In this document: positions 7,589 to 15,832 of the stretch, in pieces
How positions within the stretch are numbered: the first letter of the stretch is position 1
Layout: each line of letters opens with the position of its first letter
Assembly (NCBI GenBank): GCA_934426825.1
Contig: CAKRYI010000016.1
Coordinates: 1-58,920, forward strand
Direction of reading: 5' to 3'
DNA: 58,920 nt
From: an uncultured Acetatifactor sp.
GTDB lineage: Bacteria; Bacillota; Clostridia; Lachnospirales; Lachnospiraceae
Notes under the pieces: generated by a model
The model's input: only the letters and a program-made list of their open reading frames with translations
Database searches by the model: none
What the model was told of the DNA's origin: nothing
Made by a program: the position numbers and the translations under genes

Positions 7589-9961
7589 ATGGATATAGAC
7601 AGAATATTGAAACAGGTGGACAGGCTGTTTGAAGAAAACCGGGGCGAAGAAGCAGAGCAGTTGATGCAGGAAGCCATTGTGATGGCAATGCGGGAGCAGG
7701 ACGAGGAAAGTCTGCTGGCTCTTTTAAATGAACTGATGGGGTATTACCGGGAGACCAGTCAGGTGGAAAATTCCTACGCCATGGCGGCACAGGCAATTTC
7801 ACTGGCGCAGCGAATGGGACTGGAAGGTACGGTGCCATATGCCACCACCCTGTTGAATGTGGCGAACGCTTACCGTGCAGGCGGACGGCTGGAGGATTCC
7901 TTAAACTGTTATCTGGAAGTGCGGAGGATTTATGAACATACGCTGTCCCCGGACAGTATGCTTATGGCAAGTCTGGAGAATAATTTAAGTCTTTTATATC
8001 AGGAAATGGGTGACTTTGCCGAGGCGAAGGAATGTCTGCTCCGGGCACTGCCCATTGTGAAGGCAAAACAGGCTGATTTTGAGGTGGCTGTGACGTATGC
8101 CAATCTGGCGGGAACCTGCACCGGTCTGAATGAGACTGCTGAGGCGGGAGCCTATGCTATGGAGGCAATCAAGGTTTTTGAAGCCATCGGGGTGAAAGAT
8201 GCGCACTACGGTGCTGCATTGTCGGCGTTGGGAACGTATTACTATCAGCAGGGAAAATACAAGACGGCGATGGAAGTTTTTGAACGTGCCATGGAAATTA
8301 TGGAGGCAAACTTGGGCAAAAACGAGTATTATTATCGCCTGCGGGACAATATCGAAGCGTGCAGAAATGTTCTGGAGAGGCAGAAAAAAGCACAGGTGAA
8401 GCATACCTCCCCCGCACAGAAAGGGCTTGGGCTGTGCAGAAAATATTATGAGACGTACGGCAAACCCATGATAGAGAATCTGTTTGCGGATTATGCGGAC
8501 AAGATAGCCGTGGGACTTGTGGGAGAAGGATCGGACTGTTTTGGCTATGATGATGAATGGTCCCAAGACCATGACTGGGGACCGGGATTCTGCCTGTGGG
8601 TGACGGAGGAAACCTACGCGCAAATCGGCGAGGCGTTGAAAACGGCATATGACAAACTCCCGGATGAATTTATGGGTTACCGCCGCACGGTTAGCGACAG
8701 AGGACGTGACAGGAGAGGAGTTATGACGATTTCCGCTTTTTATCACAGACTGCTTCTTGCCTCCGACTGGCAATCCATTGACTGGCAGCAGGTATCGGAC
8801 GCTGCGCTGGCAGCAGCGGTAAACGGCGAGGTATTTCGTGATGACGAGGGCATATTCACGGCGTTTCGGATGAAACTGTTAGAGGGGTATCCGGAAAACA
8901 TCCGGTATCTGAAGCTGGCGGACAGTGCGGCACGTTTTGCCCAGAACATGCAGTATAATTACGAAAGAATGTTAAAGCGCGGGGATTTCTTTACCGCAGC
9001 CATCCTGCTTTCGGACGGCATGAAGGAGGCAATGAAATTACAGCATTATATCGAGGGCAGATACCCTCTGCACGATAAATGGCTTTACCGCAGCCTGAAA
9101 GAGACGGAAAACGGGCAGGTGCTCTCTGCCATGTTGGAGGAACTGCAGACACTCGCCGGACAATGGGAACAGACCGGACTGTACATGGCGCAAAGCGGAG
9201 CAGCGCAGGCACCTGTACTTTCCCAAATCGAACTGATTGGCAAATTCCTTGTCTCGGAAATGTATGCGGAAAGTCTGATTAGTGACACGGAAACCTATCT
9301 GGATGCGCACACGGACGAACTGGTTCGCAAGTCGGTATTTGCGGCGCATGACAATGAGGCTTTGGCGGAAAAAATTGCGGAACTGGAGTTTGAAGCCTTT
9401 GACAAGGTGAAAAACGAGGGCGGCCGCGCGGACTGCCAGAATGACTGGGCAACCTTTTCCATCATGCGAAAGAGCCAGTACCTTACCTGGAACCGTCCCA
9501 TGCTTTTGCAGTACCTCTATGATTTTGACAGGGAGTATCGCAGAGGGCACAATCTGATTGAGGAAAAGTACGGGAGAATGATGGAAAGCACAGCGCCGGA
9601 GGAGTATGCGGCAATCAGGCAGTATTTCCCTGAACTGTCACCGGAGAAAAAGGCGGTGATTGAACAGATTGTGGAGATACAGGTGGCATGGATGGAGGAG
9701 TTTGCAGCGAAATATCCCTGCCTTGCCGATAACGCCAGAAGCGTGCGGAGTGCGGAGGACAACCGGTTCAACACTTCCTACGAAACCTATCTTCGGGGAG
9801 AAATCAGCACCTATTCGGATAAAATGCTGGAATTATATGGAAGATATGTGGTGGAATATGCCGCCGAAAACCGGAATCTTGCCTTTGAGATTATGGGAAA
9901 CAGCGTGCGGCTGTACGGATATAAAAATTTAGACGAGGCAGAACGTTTTTTGGAGCGGTAG
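7589..9961 (+). CDS. TPR repeat protein with DUF4037 nucleotidyltransferase-like domain
   Basis: 790 residues, started by a CAAGGAGG site. Residues 1-265 form tetratricopeptide repeats (SYAMAAQAISLAQ, TTLLNVANAYRAGGRLEDSL, SALGTYYYQQGKYKTAMEVF and others). Residues 275-790 are a DUF4037-type region. Its hallmark near 310-332 reads GEGSDCFGYDDEWSQDHDWG, with the GS...D and DHD pattern of polymerase-beta-like nucleotidyltransferases. It is cytosolic with no signal or membrane segment. DUF4037 proteins usually lack a known substrate; the TPR part suggests a bound partner. It stands as a single gene after a decayed toxin-antitoxin locus. Family call sure, function open. Confidence 0.85.
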   Translation: MDIDRILKQVDRLFEENRGEEAEQLMQEAIVMAMREQDEESLLALLNELMGYYRETSQVENSYAMAAQAISLAQRMGLEGTVPYATTLLNVANAYRAGGRLEDSLNCYLEVRRIYEHTLSPDSMLMASLENNLSLLYQEMGDFAEAKECLLRALPIVKAKQADFEVAVTYANLAGTCTGLNETAEAGAYAMEAIKVFEAIGVKDAHYGAALSALGTYYYQQGKYKTAMEVFERAMEIMEANLGKNEYYYRLRDNIEACRNVLERQKKAQVKHTSPAQKGLGLCRKYYETYGKPMIENLFADYADKIAVGLVGEGSDCFGYDDEWSQDHDWGPGFCLWVTEETYAQIGEALKTAYDKLPDEFMGYRRTVSDRGRDRRGVMTISAFYHRLLLASDWQSIDWQQVSDAALAAAVNGEVFRDDEGIFTAFRMKLLEGYPENIRYLKLADSAARFAQNMQYNYERMLKRGDFFTAAILLSDGMKEAMKLQHYIEGRYPLHDKWLYRSLKETENGQVLSAMLEELQTLAGQWEQTGLYMAQSGAAQAPVLSQIELIGKFLVSEMYAESLISDTETYLDAHTDELVRKSVFAAHDNEALAEKIAELEFEAFDKVKNEGGRADCQNDWATFSIMRKSQYLTWNRPMLLQYLYDFDREYRRGHNLIEEKYGRMMESTAPEEYAAIRQYFPELSPEKKAVIEQIVEIQVAWMEEFAAKYPCLADNARSVRSAEDNRFNTSYETYLRGEISTYSDKMLELYGRYVVEYAAENRNLAFEIMGNSVRLYGYKNLDEAERFLER

Positions 9962-10044
9962 AAAAGGACGCATAAAATTTACAAACCGGCACACACTAAC
10001 GGTATCTTGCAGAGAGAAAAAGGTGAGATAAAGGAGTGTGCGTG

Positions 10045-10299
10045 ATGGATGTAAACGGATTGTCCACTGCGGGAGTACCGCTCACAGGACTTCCCATGGG
10101 ATTCGGCATGGCGCTTGCCATGAACGAGGCAGCCATGAGAGGCTATGCGGGCCTGTCGGAGACGGAGAGGGAACACATTATTTTGAAATGCAAGGATGCG
10201 CAGTCCAAGGAAGAAATGCAGCGGATTGTGGATTCGCTTGTTCCGGACGGAAATATGAATACCTTGTATGAGCACAGAGACGATACGGCGGAGGGTTAA
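10045..10299 (+). CDS. Small hypothetical protein (84 aa)
   Basis: 84 residues from ATG 10045, eight bases after AAGGAG (10031-10036). The N-terminus is hydrophobic and glycine-rich (MDVNGLSTAGVPLTGLPMGF, then GMALAMNEAAM). A charged helical part follows: LSETEREHIILKCKDAQSKE. The first part could lie in or on the membrane. I recognise no named family, although the text looks like a conserved short protein of Clostridia. Its stop codon overlaps the convergent SDR gene (shared TTAA at 10296-10299). Confidence 0.65.
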   Translation: MDVNGLSTAGVPLTGLPMGFGMALAMNEAAMRGYAGLSETEREHIILKCKDAQSKEEMQRIVDSLVPDGNMNTLYEHRDDTAEG

Positions 10300-11024
10300 T
10301 ACCATCCGCCGTCTATTGTTATAATCTGACCGGTCATGTAAGAGGGGGCATTGGCAAGCTGGAGTGCCAGCGCGGCAACCTCCTTGGTATTTCCAAGACG
10401 GTCTGCGGGAATTTCCGCGCGAAGGGCTTCCAAATCCTCTGCGGAAAAGCAGGCATTCATGGAAGTATCAATGACGCCACAGGCAATGGCGTTGACCTGA
10501 ATGTTGCTGGGCGCTAATTCTTTTGCAAGAGCTTTGGTAAAAGAATTGACGCCGCCCTTGGAGGCGGAATAAGCGACCTCCATGGAAGCTCCCACATTGC
10601 CCCAGACGGAGGAAATGTTTATGATTCTGCCGGCGTGGCGCTTTAGCATCAGCGGAATTGCCGGTTTTGAGGTATAAAACAGGGAATCCAGATTTACGGA
10701 CATTATCCGCCGCCAGTCCTCCACAGACATATCGGTCAAAAGTCCGATATAAGAAATTCCCGCATTATTGACAAGGATGTCCAGATGGGAAATGTCCCGG
10801 TAGACCTGTTCCACATCAGCAGGATTGCCCATATCCGCCAAGACGGCGCGGCATTGTATGTCATACTTTTTCGTAAGCTGACTGCAAAGTGCGGAGAGTT
10901 CAGGCAGAGTCTTACTGCAGGTGAGAACCAAATCATAGCCGTCGGAGGCAAATGCTTCGGCAATGGCTTTTCCGATACCGCGGGAGGCGCCGGTAATCAA
11001 AGCAAGCGGGCGGGTTGTATCCAT
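10296..11024 (-). CDS. SDR oxidoreductase, probable EF-P 5-aminopentanone reductase (YmfI-like)
   Basis: A 242-residue short-chain dehydrogenase. The nucleotide site is TGASRGIG (11-18) and NNAG is at 86-89. The catalytic set is Ser138/139, Tyr152 and Lys156 in ISSVWGNVGASMEVAYSASK. The SSVWG...GAS.EV.YS pattern, followed by KALAKELAPS, resembles the YmfI group, which reduces the 5-aminopentanone on elongation factor P Lys in Bacillus. FabG (3-oxoacyl-ACP reductase) is the alternative, but no fatty acid genes are near. The gene is divergent from trxB and convergent with the 84-residue protein. Family sure, exact role an inference. Confidence 0.8.
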   Translation of the reverse strand: MDTTRPLALITGASRGIGKAIAEAFASDGYDLVLTCSKTLPELSALCSQLTKKYDIQCRAVLADMGNPADVEQVYRDISHLDILVNNAGISYIGLLTDMSVEDWRRIMSVNLDSLFYTSKPAIPLMLKRHAGRIINISSVWGNVGASMEVAYSASKGGVNSFTKALAKELAPSNIQVNAIACGVIDTSMNACFSAEDLEALRAEIPADRLGNTKEVAALALQLANAPSYMTGQIITIDGGWY

Positions 11025-11109
11025 ATTGTTATGTCCTTTCTGTTTTTTTCTGTCTTTTATACTGTTTGTGGTTCCTTTTGCTTTTTAACTATCATACCAT
11101 ACCCCTGCC

Positions 11110-11138
11110 TTGTTTTTCCACCCAAAAACTGCTACACT
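11110..11138 (+). promoter_or_regulatory. Putative trxB promoter
   Basis: TTGTTT (11110-11115) and TACACT (11133-11138) are 17 bp apart, 40 bp before the trxB start. A fair sigma-A match in the divergent gap between the SDR gene and trxB. Confidence 0.45.
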
Positions 11139-11178
11139 GAATAAATCCGGTATATAGAATAGAAAATGGAGTAAGACG

Positions 11179-12108
11179 ATGAAATACGATTTAATTATTA
11201 TCGGCTCCGGTCCTGCGGGACTGTCAGCCGCCATATACGGTGTCCGCGCGGGACTGAATGTGCTGGTGCTTGAAAAAAACGCCATGAGCGGCGGACAGAT
11301 ACTCAACACCTACGAGGTGGACAACTATCCCGGACTTCCCGGTATCAGCGGTTTTGACATGGGAATGCAGTTTCGCACCCATGCGGACAAGCTGGGAGTC
11401 TGCTTTCAGACCGCAAAGGTGCAGTCCGTGACCGACAACGGAGAGACGAAAATCATCCATACACGGAAAGCAGACTACGAAGCCATCGCTGTGATTGTGG
11501 CAACCGGGGCGGAGCATGCCCTGCTGGGAGTTCCCGGCGAGGACACTTTTTCAGGCAGGGGCGTGTCCTACTGTGCCACCTGTGACGGCGCTTTCTATAA
11601 AGGAAAGACGGTGGCTGTCGTGGGCGGCGGCGATGTTGCGTTGGAGGATGCCATATATCTGGCAAAGACCTGCGAAAAAGTATACCTGATTCACAGAAGG
11701 GACGAACTGCGGGGAGCCGTCTCATTGCAGAAAATACTGAATGAGATTGAAAATGTGGAAATCCTTTACAGCCACAGCGTGACGGAAATCTGCGGACAGG
11801 AGGAAGTGAGCGCCGTGGCGGTGGAGAACCTTAAAACGGGGGAGAAAAAAGAGATTTCCCTGCAAGGCGTGTTTATCGCGGTGGGAATCCGCCCGGACAC
11901 AACGCTGTTAAAAGATTTGACGGTGCTGGACGAAAACGGCTATGTTCCTGCGGGTGAGGACGGCGCTACCGACTGCCCCGGAATTTTTGTTGCGGGTGAC
12001 ATTCGTAAAAAGCCCCTCAGGCAGGTGGTGACTGCGGTGGCGGACGGCGCCAATGCGGCGGTCAGCGCAGCGGAATACTGCAACCGAAGCGCTGTTTTTA
12101 CGAAATAA
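11179..12108 (+). CDS. trxB: Thioredoxin-disulfide reductase
   Basis: A 309-residue NADPH-dependent flavoprotein that reduces thioredoxin. The FAD site is GSGPAG (9-14). The redox-active pair is CATC (132-135), followed by D as in bacterial TrxB. The NADPH motif GGGDVALEDA follows near 153, with HRRDELRG after it. The C-terminal FAD motif is GIFVAGDIRKKPLRQV. Length is typical. ATG follows a GGAG site. It is transcribed alone, divergent from the SDR gene. No thioredoxin gene lies in this window. A ferredoxin-dependent type is less likely given the HRR motif. Confidence 0.93.
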   Translation: MKYDLIIIGSGPAGLSAAIYGVRAGLNVLVLEKNAMSGGQILNTYEVDNYPGLPGISGFDMGMQFRTHADKLGVCFQTAKVQSVTDNGETKIIHTRKADYEAIAVIVATGAEHALLGVPGEDTFSGRGVSYCATCDGAFYKGKTVAVVGGGDVALEDAIYLAKTCEKVYLIHRRDELRGAVSLQKILNEIENVEILYSHSVTEICGQEEVSAVAVENLKTGEKKEISLQGVFIAVGIRPDTTLLKDLTVLDENGYVPAGEDGATDCPGIFVAGDIRKKPLRQVVTAVADGANAAVSAAEYCNRSAVFTK

Positions 12109-12251
12109 TGCAAGTGTTTAAGATTTTTTAAAGAATACGAAAATATTTCAAAAGAAATTCACAAAAAAACTGTAACCGAAAAAGAACCAAAAATCTCTGA
12201 AATGCCCATAAAATCAAGGGTTCTGTGATTTTTGCCAAATTATTCCTACTG

Positions 12252-12280
12252 TTGACAAATGCGGGTGATGGTGATATATT
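12252..12280 (+). promoter_or_regulatory. Strong promoter of the NlpC/P60 gene
   Basis: TTGACA (12252-12257) and TATATT (12275-12280) are 17 bp apart, about 84 bp before the start codon. The 255-bp gap upstream is A/T-rich. The c-di-AMP riboswitch often found before such hydrolases was looked for; its conserved GGGGG and CGGGGTGAAT-like blocks are not present. Confidence 0.7.
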
Positions 12281-12363
12281 TGTTAACAGATGTAATAATT
12301 TCGTAATAAATACCACAGAATAATGTGGACTTTGATAAATACTAAAGCAGGTTGGAGGTTATT

Positions 12364-13560
12364 ATGGCTCGTGGTTCAGTAAAAATTGCAGCATGTGTAT
12401 TGTCAGCTACACTGGCTTTTTCCGGATTTGGAATGACCGCAAATGCGGCTTCGGTTTCCACCGTGTTACCCAGCGGCGGAGTGGATTTACTGCTGACAAA
12501 GGGAAATCAGTTGGAAAACGTTGCTTCTAATATAGATACATCCAGACAGCAGATTGAAACCATTATGGATTTGGTAGTAAGCAAACCTGAGGAGGAAGTT
12601 GCCGCAGAGCCTTCCGAGGAAGACCTTTTCCGCAATCTTGTTATCGCACAGGTTAACAATTATGTAAATGTCAGAAGTATTCCCAGCGAGGAAGGCGAGA
12701 TTGTCGGTAAGCTGTATAACAATTCCGTCGGAACCTTTCAGGGAGAGGAAAACGGCTGGTATCAGATTACGTCCGGTACCGTGACCGGTTATGTAAAAGG
12801 TGAATACTGTGTGACCGGTGAGGCGGCAGTGGAACTTGCAAAGCAGGTCGGCACCAGAATCGCAACTGTTACAACGACAACATTGTTTGTAAGAACAGAG
12901 CCCACTACGGAGTCCTCCGTTCTCGGCATGGTTCCCATCGAGGATGAACTGGTGGTAACCGAGGAGACCGACGGCTGGGTTAAGGTAGATATTGAGGAAG
13001 GTATCGGCTGGGTATCCACCGATTATGTCACCCTTCATTCCGAATTCGTTCAGGCAGAGTCCAAGGCAGAAGAGGAAGCCCGTCTTGCCAAGGAAGAGGC
13101 TGAGAGAAAGAAAGCCCGCGAGGCTGCAGCCGCAAAGGCAGCGAAAACCAAAAAGAACACCAACACTTCTTCCGAATCCGCACCGGTTGTTACGGCGGCG
13201 TCCGGAGAGGGAAGTGAAATGGGCAAGGCAGTTATCGATTACGCACTGCAGTTTGTCGGCAACCCCTATGTATATGGCGGAAGCAGTCTGACAAACGGTA
13301 CGGACTGTTCCGGATTCGTCATGAGCGTATATGCAAACTTTGGAGTAAGTTTACCTCACTCCTCCGCAGCAGACCGCAGTCAGGGTGCTGCCGTTGACGG
13401 CCTGGCAAATGCACAGCCCGGTGATATTGTATGCTACTCCGGTCATGTGGCACTGTATGTCGGTGACGGACAGATTGTTCATGCGTCCACCAAGAACACC
13501 GGTATCATTGTTTCCAGAGCAGATTACAAAAAGGTTCTGGCAGTCAGAAGAATTTTCTAA
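12364..13560 (+). CDS. Secreted SH3 / NlpC-P60 peptidoglycan hydrolase
   Basis: A 398-residue secreted endopeptidase that would cut peptide stems of peptidoglycan. GGAGG sits just before ATG 12364. The signal peptide MARGSVKIAACVLSATLAFS ends near TANA-A. Two bacterial SH3 wall-binding domains follow (about 95-155 with YVNVRS, and 170-220 with LFVRTEP). Then comes a Lys/Glu/Ala-rich coiled linker (about 225-275) and a C-terminal NlpC/P60 domain. The catalytic residues are Cys315 (TDCSGF), His361 (GHVALYVG) and His373 (IVHAST). It is monocistronic, between its own promoter and a strong terminator. Likely role: wall remodelling or daughter-cell separation. Confidence 0.93.
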   Translation: MARGSVKIAACVLSATLAFSGFGMTANAASVSTVLPSGGVDLLLTKGNQLENVASNIDTSRQQIETIMDLVVSKPEEEVAAEPSEEDLFRNLVIAQVNNYVNVRSIPSEEGEIVGKLYNNSVGTFQGEENGWYQITSGTVTGYVKGEYCVTGEAAVELAKQVGTRIATVTTTTLFVRTEPTTESSVLGMVPIEDELVVTEETDGWVKVDIEEGIGWVSTDYVTLHSEFVQAESKAEEEARLAKEEAERKKAREAAAAKAAKTKKNTNTSSESAPVVTAASGEGSEMGKAVIDYALQFVGNPYVYGGSSLTNGTDCSGFVMSVYANFGVSLPHSSAADRSQGAAVDGLANAQPGDIVCYSGHVALYVGDGQIVHASTKNTGIIVSRADYKKVLAVRRIF

Positions 13561-13564
13561 TCAC

Positions 13565-13624
13565 AGAGTTGCGAATTGCAGAGCTGCAAATGACAAAGCT
13601 GCGAATGATAGAGTTTCTGAAATA
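13565..13624 (+). repeat. 15-bp imperfect tandem repeat, four units
   Basis: Units at 13565, 13580, 13595 and 13610, each 15 bp: AGAGTTGCGAATTGC, AGAGCTGCAAATGAC, AAAGCTGCGAATGAT and the decayed AGAGTTTCTGAAATA. It lies directly after the stop codon of the NlpC/P60 gene and before its terminator. Similar short GCGAATTGC-type repeats occur downstream of genes in several gut Firmicutes. No coding role is likely. Confidence 0.6.
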
Positions 13625-13638
13625 AAATGAAAGATAAG

Positions 13639-13690
13639 TCCTGCATCTTACTCCGGAATACTTCCGAAAGAACAGATGCAGGATTTTTTT
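13639..13690 (+). terminator. Rho-independent terminator after the NlpC/P60 gene
   Basis: The 10-bp stem TCCTGCATCT (13639-13648) and AGATGCAGGA (13674-13683) closes a 25-nt loop that contains a smaller hairpin, followed by seven Ts. Confidence 0.85.
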
Positions 13691-13861
13691 GCGTCTGCAC
13701 GGCGGCATGGTTTTCGGCTTTTTGTTTAAGTAATTGTGCAATTTGTCGAAATATTATAATTCCCCCGAAAGTACCATTGATTTTCGCCAACTGTGCAACT
13801 TGTACAAAATTCATAAAATGAACGTAAAACCGTTGAATACAAGGCAAAAAACAAGCGAAAG

Positions 13862-13932
13862 TTATCCACAGCAAAAATGGCGCAAATTCGCATAAAAGGC
13901 AGTTATACACTGAGTTATGCACATTATCCACA
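13862..13932 (+). other. Cluster of DnaA boxes in a 457-bp non-coding gap
   Basis: Two perfect DnaA boxes, TTATCCACA, occur at 13862-13870 and 13924-13932. Between them are TTATACACT (13903-13911) and TTATGCACA (13915-13923); the latter directly abuts the second perfect box. All four are on the same strand within 71 bp. The surrounding gap (13691-14147) is A/T-rich and has no gene. Such clusters bind the replication initiator DnaA. There is no dnaA, dnaN, rpmH or gidA nearby, so this is not an ordinary oriC. A DnaA-titrating or DnaA-regulated site is more likely. Confidence 0.6.
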
Positions 13933-14083
13933 AGTTTAATGGGAAATGAAATGACATTTGAGTCGTATTTTTAGGGAACGGATGTTTTGTGAAGTTGTAA
14001 TAAAAATCGAATTTCAGAAATAAATGTCGAAAAAACGGTTGACAGACAGAATGTCAAATAGATGTAAAAAATTGGTTAAATTG

Positions 14084-14113
14084 TTGCAAAAAGCTGTGGT
14101 TTCATGTTATAAT
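14084..14113 (+). promoter_or_regulatory. hpf promoter
   Basis: TTGCAA (14084-14089) and TATAAT (14108-14113) are 18 bp apart, 34 bp before the hpf start. An additional TTGACA (14039-14044) starts a small inverted repeat TTGACA-7-TGTCAA (14039-14057) that could be an operator or an older promoter element. Confidence 0.65.
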
Positions 14114-14147
14114 GCAAATACAATAAATACTGAAAGGGATGATCAGC

Positions 14148-14675
14148 ATGAAGTTTATTATTGTAGGCAGGAACATCGAAGTAACCCCCGGATTAAGAGC
14201 AGCAGTGGAAGAGAAGATTGGCAAACTTGGAAAGTATTTTAATCCGGATACCGAAGTACATGTAACCTTGAGCGTTGAGAAGGAGCGCCAGAAGATAGAG
14301 GTTACCATTCCCGTGAAAGGAAGCATTATCCGTTCTGAGCAGGTCAGCAACGATATGTATGTATCCATTGATTTGGTGGAAGAGATTATTGAGCGTCAGC
14401 TCAAGAAATACAAGAACAAAATTGTGGACAAGCAGCAGGCTGCAGCGAATTTCAGCAAGGCATATGTAGAGAACGACTATATGGATGATGAGGAAGTTAA
14501 GATTGTCCGTACCAAGAAGTTTGACATTAAGCCCATGTATCCGGAAGATGCCTGCATCCAGATGGAACTTTTGGGACACAATTTCTTCGTATTCCACAAC
14601 GCAGAGACCAATCAGGTGAATGTGGTATACAAGAGAAAAGGCGATACCTACGGACTGATTGAGCCGGAAGATTGA
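14148..14675 (+). CDS. hpf: Ribosome hibernation promoting factor, long form
   Basis: A 175-residue long HPF. The N-terminal ribosome-binding domain (1-100, MKFIIVGRNIEVTPGLRAAV) is followed by a linker and the C-terminal dimerisation domain (about 118-175, VRTKKFDIKPMYPEDACIQM, ending VVYKRKGDTYGLIEPE). The long form joins two 70S ribosomes into inactive 100S dimers in stationary phase. ATG 14148 follows AAAGGG; ATG 14139 in the same frame is less likely. In many Firmicutes hpf is directly upstream of secA; here secA is 25.5 kb away. A DnaA-box cluster lies just upstream. Confidence 0.92.
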   Translation: MKFIIVGRNIEVTPGLRAAVEEKIGKLGKYFNPDTEVHVTLSVEKERQKIEVTIPVKGSIIRSEQVSNDMYVSIDLVEEIIERQLKKYKNKIVDKQQAAANFSKAYVENDYMDDEEVKIVRTKKFDIKPMYPEDACIQMELLGHNFFVFHNAETNQVNVVYKRKGDTYGLIEPED

Positions 14676-14700
14676 GAATAGTTTTTAAATGATTTTCATA

Positions 14701-14764
14701 AGATGTACGGAATTTATGATTTGGTGGCGATATGCAGCAATTCAAATTCCGTACATCTTTTTTT
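14701..14764 (+). terminator. Strong terminator after hpf, overlapping the next start codon
   Basis: A perfect 15-bp stem, AGATGTACGGAATTT (14701-14715) and AAATTCCGTACATCT (14744-14758), is followed by a T-run to 14764. The loop contains the ATG (14732) of the M23 peptidase gene, and the 3' arm plus T-run encode its first codons. Confidence 0.85.
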
Positions 14765-15832
14765 CATGCTTTTTCCGGCTCCGGGTTTCTCCCCAAAATC
14801 CGAAAAGCTATTTTAGTGGAACTGGTGCTGCTTGCGGGAGTGCTTACCCTTGGAATGAGGGAACAGCAGGCGGTGACGGTGGAATCCTCGTCCACGGGGC
14901 AGAACTATATCAAGTGGGTGGACTTTACGGTGTCCTACGAGGCGCTGTGCCGTGCCTATGACTGGGATGTGGACACCCACGGCACGGAGCATGAGGTTAA
15001 CTGGATTGACCTTTTGGCGTATACGGCGGCGCGTACCGGAGGCGAGTTTGACAAAAAGGCGTTGGACATTTTGGATGACACGGCAAAACAACTGTCCGAC
15101 GGGGAGACCACGATAGAAAAACTGACCGGTGATATGATATATTTTACCTATTACAAAGAGGCATACACTGCCGCATTGGGCGGACTTGTGGGGGAGTACG
15201 AGGCGGAGGAGACGGATGAAAACGGCAACGTGCGCTATTGCACCAGATACGGGCTGAAAGCCTATTTTCCGTTAGCGAGGGGATTTGATTACTCCCACTA
15301 TGACGATTTCGGCGTCGGGAGAAGCTATGGGTATAAGAGAAGGCATTTGGGACACGACATGATGGGACTTGTGGGAACTCCTGTGATGGCGGTGGAATCC
15401 GGGTACGTGGAGGCTCTCGGCTGGAACCAGTACGGCGGCTGGCGTATCGGCATCCGCAGCTTTGACGGCAAACGCTACTACTATTATGCGCACCTCAGAC
15501 AGAACTACCCCTATGCGGAGCATTTGGAGGAGGGCAGTGTTGTCACGGCGGGAGATGTCATCGGCTACATGGGGCATACAGGTTATTCCACCAAGGAGAA
15601 TGTGAACAATATCGAAGTCACCCACCTGCACTGGGGGCTGGAACTTATTTTTAACGAAGCGCAGAAGGAAAGTGACAACGAAATCTGGATTGACGTCTAT
15701 CCTCTGACACGTTTTTTGGCGAAGCATACACAGGCGGCACAAAAGGTGGAAGGGACGAAAGAATGGGTGCGTACCACGGGGATAAAAGACCCGGAGGTGG
15801 AGAAGTATTGTGAGGAAAAATCCTCGCGGTAA
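14732..15832 (+). CDS. Membrane-anchored M23 (LytM-type) peptidase
   Basis: A 366-residue protein with a basic N-terminus and one membrane helix (about residues 27-42, ILVELVLLAGVLTLG), then an extracytoplasmic domain ending in an M23 fold. The zinc ligands are His205 and Asp209 (HLGHD), with the second His set at His298 and His300 (HLHWG). It probably trims peptidoglycan cross-links; SpoIIQ-like proteins also look like this. The start at 14732 has GGTGG five bases upstream and lies within the loop of the hpf terminator. A GTG at 14816 would drop most of the membrane segment. Expression needs either read-through or a masked promoter. Confidence 0.83.
   Translation: MQQFKFRTSFFHAFSGSGFLPKIRKAILVELVLLAGVLTLGMREQQAVTVESSSTGQNYIKWVDFTVSYEALCRAYDWDVDTHGTEHEVNWIDLLAYTAARTGGEFDKKALDILDDTAKQLSDGETTIEKLTGDMIYFTYYKEAYTAALGGLVGEYEAEETDENGNVRYCTRYGLKAYFPLARGFDYSHYDDFGVGRSYGYKRRHLGHDMMGLVGTPVMAVESGYVEALGWNQYGGWRIGIRSFDGKRYYYYAHLRQNYPYAEHLEEGSVVTAGDVIGYMGHTGYSTKENVNNIEVTHLHWGLELIFNEAQKESDNEIWIDVYPLTRFLAKHTQAAQKVEGTKEWVRTTGIKDPEVEKYCEEKSSR

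Noticed and set aside
12109..12363. A c-di-AMP (ydaO) riboswitch before the NlpC/P60 gene
   Set aside because: The context is classic for it, but the conserved aptamer blocks are absent and a normal promoter lies 84 bp from the start.
13691..14147. A full replication origin
   Set aside because: DnaA boxes are present, but dnaA, dnaN, rpmH, gidA/B or parAB are not in the window. A clear AT-rich unwinding repeat was not identified.
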